Source: a virus
Direction: 5' to 3' (one strand)
IMG/VR virus record: IMGVR_UViG_3300013005_000149
Coordinates: 1-25,647 of that record
DNA: 25,647 bases
Position numbers and translations under genes: made by a program. Shown in pieces: positions 1 through 7,184 of the stretch (positions within the stretch are counted from its first letter, which is position 1; every line of letters starts with the position of its first letter). The notes beneath the pieces were generated by a model, which searched no databases, was not told where the DNA came from, and saw nothing but the letters and a program-made list of their open reading frames with translations.

Positions 1-1568
1 TCGTACACAAGTGGAGTCATGATCAATGGAACATATGGAGAGTATACAGCGCCACACTCTAAGAACTGATTGCCACGGAAACCGAGCAAGATAACGTTCT
101 CAAGCATGTAAGGGTTTTTGTAAACCTTATAACGACTGTTCAACTGACCTACTTTTTGTACACCAAAAGCATACTTCATTGTATCAGCTGCACCATCAGT
201 ATCAGCAGCAAATCCTGGGATAGACTCAAGAATTGTAGCTACAGTTGGAGAAACTACCATGAAGTTAGCACCACCACGCAAAGTACGCTGATGGATAATG
301 TTAGACACTTTCTGAAGTTTGATGCCCAAAGTTTGGAACCAACTCATTTGAGTGTAATAAACACCATCAGTATTGCTTGTGAAAGCAGTCTTTGCAGTGT
401 TGATTTGATTACCAACCTTAGCTGACCAATACTCAACAGTTGGCGCATTTTGAATTAACATATCCAATACTTCCAAATCAATCTCAAGAGAGATGTGCTC
501 AGAAAGAAGGCCAGTCAATTCAGCTTCAGCGTCAAGAGAATGGTAAGCATTCAAGTCTTGTGCAAATTCTGGAGTCCATTGTGCTTTCAACTTACGAGTT
601 TTAGCACTGATTGTTTGAGACTTCATTTGTACGTTGATCTCAGGGATAACGATTGAAGTTGCAGACAAACTGTTTGGAACAGATGGGTTACCAGTTCTAT
701 CTTCAAAATCACCACGACTGTTAAAGTCTGTTTGTTTATTATAGAAAACAGTAAAGTTTGCTGCACCAACTGCAATTGCACCACCTTTGTTAACTATAAA
801 ATTAACAAAAACTCCAGCAGCACTAGATGATAGAGCAGTAAACTGTTGCAAGTTTTCTGCATTACCGATAGCCGCAGTAGAAGAAGAAATAGTAAATGCT
901 CTAACACCCAATTGATTCAATGTAGAATCAATAGAAGATGTAGGGATTGTAAGCTTTGTTAAGCTTTTAGCTACAATTGATGCAGAATAATTACTGTCAA
1001 ATTCAACATCAGCAAAAGTAGCAGATGCAGAAGCAAATCCTGATACAGATGAAGATAGTGAAGAACTAAATTGGTTCAAAGAATAACCAAAACGTCCAGC
1101 ACCATAAAGAGCGCCTTCAGCAAGGTTACCAAAGTTTGCACTTGGAGTACCATAAATAGAATCACCAGCAGTGAAAGGATTCTTAGTGTTTCCGTATTGG
1201 AAATCAAGATAGAATACCAAACCTGCAGGAAGATTCATCGGCTGTACAGAAACGAATTCTTTAGCAGCGATTTGACCAAATACCTTACGTACCAATGGAA
1301 GAGCTACACCAGCCCACTGCTCACCAGTGCCAGGAGTAAAGGTTGCACCACCAGAGTTAAGGCCGCCGTTAGTGTTAGAAGATTCAACTACAAGCTGTTT
1401 AGCTTGGTTTTCGAGGATTACGGCCATGTTGTTGGCGTCGTAATCATGCATGCCCTCGAGAAGGCCTGACTTGCTCCACTTTTTAGCAAGACGCTGAGCA
1501 ACACCATGTTGATCAGAGAAAGCTGTACCAGCGGATTCAGTCAATAAAGATTGTACTAAATTTGCCAT
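1..1568 (-). CDS. gp23: Major capsid protein, T4 gp23-like (3' end cut by window edge)
   Basis: The gene starts at ATG 1568 and stays open to base 1, giving 522 codons and no stop, so it is partial only because the window ends. T4 gp23 has 521 residues, and the last residues here (PLIMTPLVY) correspond to T4 YVALTPL, so roughly 30 or more residues are missing. Family hallmarks are VQPMNLPAG near residue 100, then KLKAQWTPEFAQDL and DAEAELTGLLSEHISLEID in the second half. It forms the hexameric shell lattice. A Ser/Ala/Thr-rich stretch lies between about residues 130 and 250, before the conserved core. T4 gp23 is cut by gp21 after residue 65 at an xxE site; candidates here are LLE38, ILE53 and VVE62 (inference). 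It follows the scaffold gene by 24 nt with no Shine-Dalgarno sequence before the start. Confidence 0.96.
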   Translation of the reverse strand, partial: MANLVQSLLTESAGTAFSDQHGVAQRLAKKWSKSGLLEGMHDYDANNMAVILENQAKQLVVESSNTNGGLNSGGATFTPGTGEQWAGVALPLVRKVFGQIAAKEFVSVQPMNLPAGLVFYLDFQYGNTKNPFTAGDSIYGTPSANFGNLAEGALYGAGRFGYSLNQFSSSLSSSVSGFASASATFADVEFDSNYSASIVAKSLTKLTIPTSSIDSTLNQLGVRAFTISSSTAAIGNAENLQQFTALSSSAAGVFVNFIVNKGGAIAVGAANFTVFYNKQTDFNSRGDFEDRTGNPSVPNSLSATSIVIPEINVQMKSQTISAKTRKLKAQWTPEFAQDLNAYHSLDAEAELTGLLSEHISLEIDLEVLDMLIQNAPTVEYWSAKVGNQINTAKTAFTSNTDGVYYTQMSWFQTLGIKLQKVSNIIHQRTLRGGANFMVVSPTVATILESIPGFAADTDGAADTMKYAFGVQKVGQLNSRYKVYKNPYMLENVILLGFRGNQFLECGAVYSPYVPLIMTPLVY

Positions 1569-1592
1569 TTTGTTGTTAATTTTGTTTTTTTG

Positions 1593-2615
1593 TTATTTGA
1601 TTCCAGCAAGTTTTTGCCATCTACTCATCATATTATCTTGCTCGATAATAGGTTGCTTAGGTGCCATACCAGCTGCTTGTGAAGCAAAACCAATTGATTC
1701 TTTAAGTTGCTTCTTAGATTCGAAAGACTCTTTCAAAGTTTCAAAAGTGTTCTTAACCTCAGTTACAGATGTAGCACGGTCAAGAGCATTAATTACTTTT
1801 ACTTTTTGAGATTCAGACAAAGTCTTAGCTTTAAACAACTTGTTCATGTAAAGATACTTAGCATTAAGAAGATTAACCTCTTGTAGGCTATGACGAAGTT
1901 CTTCGATAGTAGAGTTAGCTTCTTCAAGCTCTTCTTCTACTTTATCTTTCTTTTCGTCTTCCTCTTTGTCATGTTTTTTCTTCTCTTCAAGCTCTGGGTA
2001 ATTCATACCCTCTTCTTCAAGTTCAGCAAGAATTTCATCTAATGAAATTTCAGCTTCAGCTTCAGAATCAGCGTCTGCTTCGTCAGAAGGAATGTCCATG
2101 CCCATGTCTTGTGAGCCAGCCATTACAGATTGAAGAACTTGTTTAAGGTCACCAAGAGTGATGTCGATGATTTTAGTATCGTCACCAACTTCTTCTCCAC
2201 CTTCAACTTTTTCTTCCTCTTCTTCTTCAGCTTCTTCTTCTTCCTCTTCTTCTTCAGCTTCATTTAAATTTTCGTCTTTCATTTTGTCTTCATCAGCTTC
2301 TTCCATTTTATCGTGGTCAGCTCCGTCAACTTTAGAAAGCTCTTCGAGTTCAGCAAGAATTTCTTCTAGCTCAGAATCGTTAATGCTATAGTCTCCTTCC
2401 ATTCGTGGTTGATCCATAGCGTCATTCATTTCTTCGATATTCTCTTCTGCTTCAGCTTGATAAGAATCATCTCCCATTTCTTCAGATAGCTTCAAACGAA
2501 GCATCTCTTGAATCTTAGGTTCGAAAGCTTCTTCAAGAGCGGCTTTGGCGTTAGCCATAGCAGATGCTCTTAGGGCTTTAGCATCAAGGATAGCGTCTTG
2601 ATACAATTTACTCAT
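1593..2615 (-). CDS. gp22: Prohead core scaffold protein, gp22-like
   Basis: This 340-aa protein is extremely acidic, with long Glu runs around residues 115-140, a charged Lys/Glu stretch near 210-230 and a helical C-terminal third (NLLNAKYLYMNKLF onward) that resembles gp22 of T4-like phages. T4 gp22 is 269 aa, so this one is longer, mainly through the Glu-rich part. gp22 forms the core on which the gp23 shell assembles and is degraded by gp21; many LxE tripeptides are present. The position just before gp23 and after gp21 matches T4 order. The C-terminus ends SRWQKLAGIK, which resembles the N-terminal leaders of two other proteins in the window (RMQQLAGIIKES and RLKKLAGLLSES). It is preceded by a 141-nt gap containing an AT-rich repeated box. 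Confidence 0.9.
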   Translation of the reverse strand: MSKLYQDAILDAKALRASAMANAKAALEEAFEPKIQEMLRLKLSEEMGDDSYQAEAEENIEEMNDAMDQPRMEGDYSINDSELEEILAELEELSKVDGADHDKMEEADEDKMKDENLNEAEEEEEEEEAEEEEEEKVEGGEEVGDDTKIIDITLGDLKQVLQSVMAGSQDMGMDIPSDEADADSEAEAEISLDEILAELEEEGMNYPELEEKKKHDKEEDEKKDKVEEELEEANSTIEELRHSLQEVNLLNAKYLYMNKLFKAKTLSESQKVKVINALDRATSVTEVKNTFETLKESFESKKQLKESIGFASQAAGMAPKQPIIEQDNMMSRWQKLAGIK

Positions 2616-2756
2616 AATTAATGATTGTGTCGGGAATTGCTTATTAGAATGTAAAGCAATATAAGGATTTTTTTATAGTAGTGCCATATTAGATCATGGC
2701 GCATATGCAATAAATATCTAAGTACGTAGTAAAATACATAAACTTAGAAATATTTT
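2616..2756 (-). promoter_or_regulatory. Leader/promoter region of the gp22-gp23 unit
   Basis: This is the longest non-coding gap inside the head gene run. It holds one copy of the recurrent box (sense AGATATTTATT, near 2709-2719). Downstream of the box is a GCATATGC palindrome (2701-2708) and a small inverted repeat GCCAT/ATGGC (2683-2687 and 2696-2700, 8-nt loop). No U-tract follows on the minus strand, so the hairpin is not an obvious terminator. A second weak inverted repeat, CTAAGT/ACTTAG, sits at 2718-2723 and 2742-2747. gp22 and gp23 are highly expressed late genes in T4, so a promoter is expected here, but its exact site is inferred. Confidence 0.5.
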
Positions 2757-3239
2757 TTATTTACTACCTAAAAATACTAGCACTTCAACGTTTCCGTTAT
2801 CGAGAGTTTTATAAAAAGTTATATTAGTCGGTATTGTTTGGCCTGAGACTTTTGATTTTGCTTTTTGAGTTGCTGCAAATTGCGCTGCTGATTGGGTTGC
2901 ACCTGTTGCTTTGCCTTGTGCTATTTTTACTCCTTTACCTATCATGCCTTGTAGCATTTCTATAGATACATCAACAGATAATCCACCAGCTGCAGGTTTG
3001 TAACCTTGTTTTTCAATTTGTTTTGCAGCTTTAGAACTTGTAATATCAATATCATCGCTAGCTTGTTGAACTATTTGTTGAGGTTCTTGAGCTTTAGTTT
3101 GTTGAGGACTTCCAAATAAAGATGCCACTGTCATTGCAGCACCAACACCAAGGTCTTTTAAACCTAATTCGTGTATTTCACTTTCTGATAAAAGTCCTGC
3201 TAACTTTTTTAATCTTAATATTTCTAATGAGTTATCCAT
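2757..3239 (-). CDS. Hypothetical protein with LAGL-type prohead-targeting leader
   Basis: I do not recognise a named family for this 160-aa protein. It begins with a leader (LRLKKLAGLLSE|S) ending in an LSE tripeptide at residue 19, of the kind cut by T4-type prohead proteases. A short hydrophobic stretch follows around residues 33-43 (GAAMTVASLFG), then a Gln/Ala/Ser-rich middle and a probable beta-strand C-terminus (NITFYKTL and VEVLVFLG). It sits between the gp21 protease and the gp22 scaffold, overlapping the gp21 stop by one base, so it is co-transcribed with head genes and is a candidate core or internal head protein. In T4, small core proteins 67 and 68 are also encoded close to gene 21. 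Confidence 0.8.
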   Translation of the reverse strand: MDNSLEILRLKKLAGLLSESEIHELGLKDLGVGAAMTVASLFGSPQQTKAQEPQQIVQQASDDIDITSSKAAKQIEKQGYKPAAGGLSVDVSIEMLQGMIGKGVKIAQGKATGATQSAAQFAATQKAKSKVSGQTIPTNITFYKTLDNGNVEVLVFLGSK

Positions 3240-3868
3240 TATTTAATACAGCAAACACCAGATTGAGAACAAATAATGTCTGATATTAACTGATGTATTT
3301 TATTATCTTTATGTTTAACTGTATCGTATTCTAATGATTCTCTAAGTCCACCCATTGGTTTCATGTATGCACCATAGGTTGATGGTGTAGATACAAAGTC
3401 CCAACAAATAAGATCTAAATCATCTTCAACTTGAACAAGACCTTCACCTATTGGAGTAACAGAACCCATAGCTCTAGATGAAATACCAACAGTGATATTG
3501 TTTTTGAATAATTCTCTTAATATATTTCCAGAAGGAGTAGGAAGTATTTCAACATCGCCATATAAATCTTTACCTTCCCAGAAAAGTCTTATTATATTAT
3601 GACTAACATTCTTAAGGTTAATAATAGAAGATTCTGGGTGATCTAGTTCACCTAAAGCTCTATTCTCTGAAATTGGTCCAGCAATGTACTTCTGTACTTG
3701 CACAAATAAAGTTTGATAAGGATATATTCTTTTATTTGCATTAGGTTTATCAGTAGCCTGAACAAGTCCAGACACTACCATATTACCATTAGCTAAACGA
3801 CGAACTTCAGTCAAAGACTGCTGGATTGGTTGAAAAGCACTATATTCTATTAAGAGTTGTTTGTTCAT
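3239..3868 (-). CDS. gp21: Prohead core protease, T4 gp21-like
   Basis: This is the serine protease that matures the prohead by cutting scaffold, core and capsid proteins after (L/I)xE. At 209 aa it matches T4 gp21 (212 aa). It begins MNKQLLIE|Y, directly comparable to T4 gp21 MNEPQLLIE|T. Conserved blocks are NKRIYPYQTL (45-54), ALGELDHPE (71-79, probable catalytic His77; T4 has GELNHP) and VGISSRAMGS (127-136, probable catalytic Ser130 or Ser131). The LIE at residue 8 and LRE at residues 175-177 are possible self-processing sites (inference). A Cys-containing tail (GVCCIK) is an oddity. It lies one base after the 440-aa gene and overlaps the next gene by one base. Confidence 0.94.
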   Translation of the reverse strand: MNKQLLIEYSAFQPIQQSLTEVRRLANGNMVVSGLVQATDKPNANKRIYPYQTLFVQVQKYIAGPISENRALGELDHPESSIINLKNVSHNIIRLFWEGKDLYGDVEILPTPSGNILRELFKNNITVGISSRAMGSVTPIGEGLVQVEDDLDLICWDFVSTPSTYGAYMKPMGGLRESLEYDTVKHKDNKIHQLISDIICSQSGVCCIK

Positions 3869-3869
3869 A

Positions 3870-5192
3870 TTATTCTGGATATGTAGAATATACTACTTTA
3901 TTTTTTTCTAATGTTTGTATATCTTGTTTATTGTTAGAAGGCACATTAACAACTTGTCCTGTTGATCTAGCGGTTGTCATTTCTTTGTCAGAAATTTTTT
4001 CTTTCAACTTCTTTACAGCCTCTTTAAGCTTACCCATCTTCTCTTTGTCATCTTTATTCTTATCTATATATTTTCTTAAAAGAGTCTGAATATCTTCTGG
4101 TTTATAATTTAGTTCTTGCCCAATAGAAGGTCCCATTTGATCTCCTGTTTCTGGTGCGGCTCCTTTAAGGGAATCAAATTTTTTCCAAGCTGCATCTCTT
4201 TCTATTTTTTCTGTATCAGCTTGATTTTCTTGGGCTTTTTGAGTATGGTGATCTATAGTATTGATCTGATAGTCTTTCTGTGACCCATCTTCCATTTCAA
4301 CGGTAAGAGTACCTCCAACTATTTCAATTACTTTACCTTTGCCATCAGCGGTGTGAACTTCTGAACCTACGTGATGTTTCCAGTGGCTATCTTCGTTAAT
4401 TAAATCTTTTTTTTTAAGAGAATTGTAAAGATCTTTAAGTGCATCTTCTTTCATCATTTGAACTCCCTTAGGCTTTCCTTTTTTATTCTCTTTTGTAGAT
4501 ACTTTAGTATTTGCTTTATCAATATTTTGACCTTTCATCTTTTTCATTTGACGGTCCTTATTGACAAGATTATTCTTTTTAACTTCTTCAGTTCCAAGCT
4601 TAGCATCTGCTTTTGCTACATCTTTTGCATTAGCAAACATCTCTTCATCAAATACATGAGGATTCTTTTGAAGCATTAATGCAGCTTTGTTTAGAGCTTT
4701 AATATATGAATCGTTAGTAAGTTCTTTTTCTTTATCTAGTAACATTTGTACTCCTTTTTTCAAGAAGTAAGGATTTACCCTATCAACTGCTGGGTCTGTA
4801 GGAACATTATTATCAACTTCGTTTAAGGCTTCTTCTTCTTTAGAAAAAACATTTGGTCCGAAATTCTTTATCATATCAGCCTTTTGTTTTTCTATCATTT
4901 TTTCAATATAATCTGTAGGGGATGCATTATACATACCTTCTAAACTAGCTAAATAGTCTTTAGCAGCTTTTTTATCATAATCTTTACGATGAGTATCTAA
5001 TTTCTGATCTAATTTAGAATTATCTTGTAATTCACTAATAATACCCTTATTCTTAAGGATCTTTACAGCATCATCAAAAGATGTAAGGTTGGTTACCCAA
5101 GGAAGGTTTTTATCACGACGTACTTCGTAAATAAACTTATCACGACTTACTTCACCGGCTTTATGCTTACGATATAATTCAATTGTTCTCAT
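3870..5192 (-). CDS. Modular lysine-rich head-region protein with KOW/SH3-like domain
   Basis: This 440-aa protein has no confident family assignment. Residues 1-53 form a compact module (KFIYEVRRDKNLPWVTNLTS then DDAVKILKNKGII) whose style recurs, to my memory, in uncultured T4-like phages. Residues 139-200 are a second helical module, and 205-245 are very Lys-rich. Residues 273-314 (GSEVHTADGKGKVIEIVGG and following) look like a small KOW/SH3-type beta barrel. The tail is coiled-coil-like. [LI]xE tripeptides sit at module edges: IYE23 and INE267 just before the barrel. It lies between the portal-side genes and gp21, where T4 encodes core proteins. The repeated AT-rich box lies only about 4 nt before the ATG, and no Shine-Dalgarno sequence is present. 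Confidence 0.8.
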   Translation of the reverse strand: MRTIELYRKHKAGEVSRDKFIYEVRRDKNLPWVTNLTSFDDAVKILKNKGIISELQDNSKLDQKLDTHRKDYDKKAAKDYLASLEGMYNASPTDYIEKMIEKQKADMIKNFGPNVFSKEEEALNEVDNNVPTDPAVDRVNPYFLKKGVQMLLDKEKELTNDSYIKALNKAALMLQKNPHVFDEEMFANAKDVAKADAKLGTEEVKKNNLVNKDRQMKKMKGQNIDKANTKVSTKENKKGKPKGVQMMKEDALKDLYNSLKKKDLINEDSHWKHHVGSEVHTADGKGKVIEIVGGTLTVEMEDGSQKDYQINTIDHHTQKAQENQADTEKIERDAAWKKFDSLKGAAPETGDQMGPSIGQELNYKPEDIQTLLRKYIDKNKDDKEKMGKLKEAVKKLKEKISDKEMTTARSTGQVVNVPSNNKQDIQTLEKNKVVYSTYPE

Positions 5193-5206
5193 GCTAATAA
5201 ATATTA
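5193..5206 (-). promoter_or_regulatory. Recurrent AT-rich box upstream of the 440-aa gene
   Basis: The sense strand reads CTAATATTTATTAG, a perfect 6-bp inverted repeat (CTAATA/TATTAG) with a 2-nt centre. It fills nearly the whole gap between the 43-aa gene and the 440-aa gene and ends about 2 nt before the ATG. Confidence 0.45.
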
Positions 5207-5335
5207 GTGTCTTCCTTGTCCACGATAATTCTTTTCTGAACGGTCGTGTTTGTTAAATGATTTTTTTGCAACTCCTTTTTTTTTCTTACCAAATGTAACT
5301 TTAGCTGCGGTACCTGAACCTTTTGCTTTTGCCAT
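5204..5335 (-). CDS. Small basic protein, 43 aa
   Basis: The start ATG at 5335 shares its A with the stop of the 319-aa gene (TAATG), which is a translational-coupling layout. The stop is TAA at 5206-5204. The product starts MAKAKGSGTAAKVTFGKKKK and continues through HDRSEKNYRGQGRH: strongly basic, Gly- and Lys-rich and without hydrophobic segments, so it could bind nucleic acid or the acidic scaffold. It occupies the gap between portal and protease, where T4 has the small core genes 67 and 68, but those T4 proteins are acidic or neutral, so homology is not claimed. Function is unknown. The coupling and the absence of other coding in the gap support it being a real gene. Confidence 0.7.
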   Translation of the reverse strand: MAKAKGSGTAAKVTFGKKKKGVAKKSFNKHDRSEKNYRGQGRH

Positions 5336-6294
5336 TACTTAAACTTTTTTATGTTTTGATTAAGTTCTGAAACCATTTCCTTGATTTTTGCAAGGGCTTT
5401 TTCTGTGTGTACTTTATATTTAAGACCACCTTCACCTTCAGATAATTCTGTTTTTAGGCGGTTTACATATTCAAATAATCTATTGATCTCTTGTACTTTC
5501 CTTCTTACTTCACGAACTGCTTGGTGGAATTGATCTGATTTGCCTCTAGTCTTAGTTTCAGTTTTAAACTTTGAATAGCTTTCATCTAAACTACGCCTTT
5601 GAAAATAATCGCTAGTACCTTTGTCGCTATAATCTTTTTCATAATAGTTAGGATCTTTACGATACTCACCATAATCACTTACAGGTTTATATTTGTCAGT
5701 AAACCAATCATAGCTGTCTTCATTATCATCTTGCTCCTCGGGTTCATAATCTGGATTTACATCTTCACTTACAGTTTTATTTAAATTTGATTTAATATAC
5801 TCACTAAAATCTTGACCATAAGTTAAAACTGGCAGTTGTTTTCCTAATTTTTTTTCTAGGCCTTGTATTAATTTTAATTGCTTAATACGATTTTCATATG
5901 CTGAAATTACAGAATAGTTTTTAGTTTCACGAGCTTTTGCTAATAATCCTTCTACTCTAGCTAATTCTTGAGAATTTGTTTTAATAGAATCACTTAACTC
6001 TTCAAATAGTTTTTTATATATAAAACCGCCTTTTGATGGACGATTAGGTATAGATGGAGCATCTTCCCAATCCCACTTATTTTTCATGTATACTTTAGCT
6101 TTACCGGCTGCTAATTTAGGTTCAACATCTTTCTGCTCTTCTTCTTTTTTTACTTTCTTTTTATTTTTTGTTGTATACCAGTCTTGAGTAACAGGATTAT
6201 TGACTGTTGATGGAGTCATTCCTGCACCAGTACTAGTCACAGACATTTCTTGACGTAGTTTTTGAGTAGCAAATTGATTGTTGAAATTAGCCAT
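5335..6294 (-). CDS. Hypothetical charged coiled-coil protein downstream of portal
   Basis: This 319-aa protein is not a family I recognise. The N-terminus is polar and Thr/Asn-rich. A Lys/Glu-rich stretch follows (about 45-60), then a helical region (about 100-155) likely to form a coiled coil. Residues 177-235 are very acidic and Tyr-rich (EPEEQDDNEDSYDWF and several DYxxY-type repeats), and the C-terminal helical segment (about 250-319) is again coiled-coil-like. It overlaps the upstream 285-aa gene by 8 nt and is coupled to the 43-aa gene downstream. Its place between portal and protease suggests a head core or structural role (inference from position only). Confidence 0.75.
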   Translation of the reverse strand: MANFNNQFATQKLRQEMSVTSTGAGMTPSTVNNPVTQDWYTTKNKKKVKKEEEQKDVEPKLAAGKAKVYMKNKWDWEDAPSIPNRPSKGGFIYKKLFEELSDSIKTNSQELARVEGLLAKARETKNYSVISAYENRIKQLKLIQGLEKKLGKQLPVLTYGQDFSEYIKSNLNKTVSEDVNPDYEPEEQDDNEDSYDWFTDKYKPVSDYGEYRKDPNYYEKDYSDKGTSDYFQRRSLDESYSKFKTETKTRGKSDQFHQAVREVRRKVQEINRLFEYVNRLKTELSEGEGGLKYKVHTEKALAKIKEMVSELNQNIKKFK

Positions 6295-7144
6295 TATTGA
6301 TTGTTTTTAACTCATCAATCAAATCAAAATATTGTAAAATTCCTGTTATAGTATCGTCTTTAATAGACTGATTATCTTTAATAGGAGTTACAAATTTTAA
6401 TACCTCTTCTAATTTGATTTTAACAACCTGGTCTTTTGAAGACTTTTTTAATTCAGTTAGTTCTTTTTGAATTTGATCTAACTGAGCATTTAAATATATT
6501 TTAAGATTCTTTGTGTCAGAAATATTTGTGATGTATTCTTTTAACACCTCTTTCTGTTTTTCAGACATGTCTTGATACTTGTTATTGAACTTCTCAACCA
6601 TTAACTTGTATGCCAGAAGCCTGATCTCTTTATCCTCTTTCATAAGATCGTCTACTATAGACTTTGGTACTTTTGAATCAGAAAGATCTTGCTTTGTTAA
6701 GTGCTCAAGAAGATTAATCTTATTTACAATAAGCTGTTTAGTGTCTGATAACTTTGAGTTTTGAGACTCAAGAATAGTATAAATTGAAGCATAAGATTTA
6801 TAATGATCTATCTTAGCCTTAAAGAAATTATCTATGTCGTAGTTATTCTTAATCTCTTTTATTAAGTTATATTTCAACTTGTTTATCTTCTCATAATCAA
6901 GCTTCTTGTATTGCTCAATAAGAGTAGAGACTAAGATTTCAGCTTTAGCTTCTGATAGTTTAGGGCTAGTTGAAAAGGCACTATAAAGGCCATATTCTTT
7001 ACCTAATTCTGTATTTGTAAAATACTTTTTAAGTATCTTAACAGACTTTGAATCTTGATTATTCAAGAGATCGGAAGTGGTCTGTCTAACTAGTAGTTCA
7101 AATAAAATACCAGTATTGCGATATTTGGAATGTTTTATTGCCAT
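6287..7144 (-). CDS. Conserved phage-type helical protein following portal
   Basis: This 285-aa, almost entirely helical and Lys-rich protein starts MAIKHSKYRNTGILFELLVR. I recall that N-terminal block from unannotated ORFs beside portal genes in environmental T4-like phages, but no function is known to me. There is no transmembrane segment or leader of the [LI]xE type. Predicted helices with heptad character run from about 100 to 130 and from 205 to 250. A 40-nt gap separates it from the portal gene, and that gap holds a copy of the repeated AT-rich box 24 nt before this start. It overlaps the next gene by 8 nt. Confidence 0.78.
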   Translation of the reverse strand: MAIKHSKYRNTGILFELLVRQTTSDLLNNQDSKSVKILKKYFTNTELGKEYGLYSAFSTSPKLSEAKAEILVSTLIEQYKKLDYEKINKLKYNLIKEIKNNYDIDNFFKAKIDHYKSYASIYTILESQNSKLSDTKQLIVNKINLLEHLTKQDLSDSKVPKSIVDDLMKEDKEIRLLAYKLMVEKFNNKYQDMSEKQKEVLKEYITNISDTKNLKIYLNAQLDQIQKELTELKKSSKDQVVKIKLEEVLKFVTPIKDNQSIKDDTITGILQYFDLIDELKTINNG

Positions 7145-7184
7145 AGTTTTTTTACGAGTCCGCTAGTAATAAATATCTAAATAT
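7145..7184 (-). promoter_or_regulatory. Recurrent AT-rich box upstream of the 285-aa gene
   Basis: The sense strand reads ATATTTAGATATTTATTAC, so the ATATTTA core occurs twice in tandem here. It lies directly after the portal stop codon and about 24 nt before the next start. It is one member of the repeated set described in the findings; a late-promoter role is inferred. Confidence 0.45.

Noticed and set aside
1071-1469. Plus-strand open frame of 132 codons
   Set aside because: It lies wholly antisense to the well-supported gp23 coding sequence.
2158-2391. Serine-rich open frame on the plus strand
   Set aside because: It is the antisense of the Glu-rich runs of gp22 (GAA/GAG read as TTC/CTC), with no start context of its own.
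2682-2700. Hairpin in the gp22 leader as an intrinsic terminator
   Set aside because: On the transcribed minus strand it is followed by mixed and A-rich sequence, not a U-tract.
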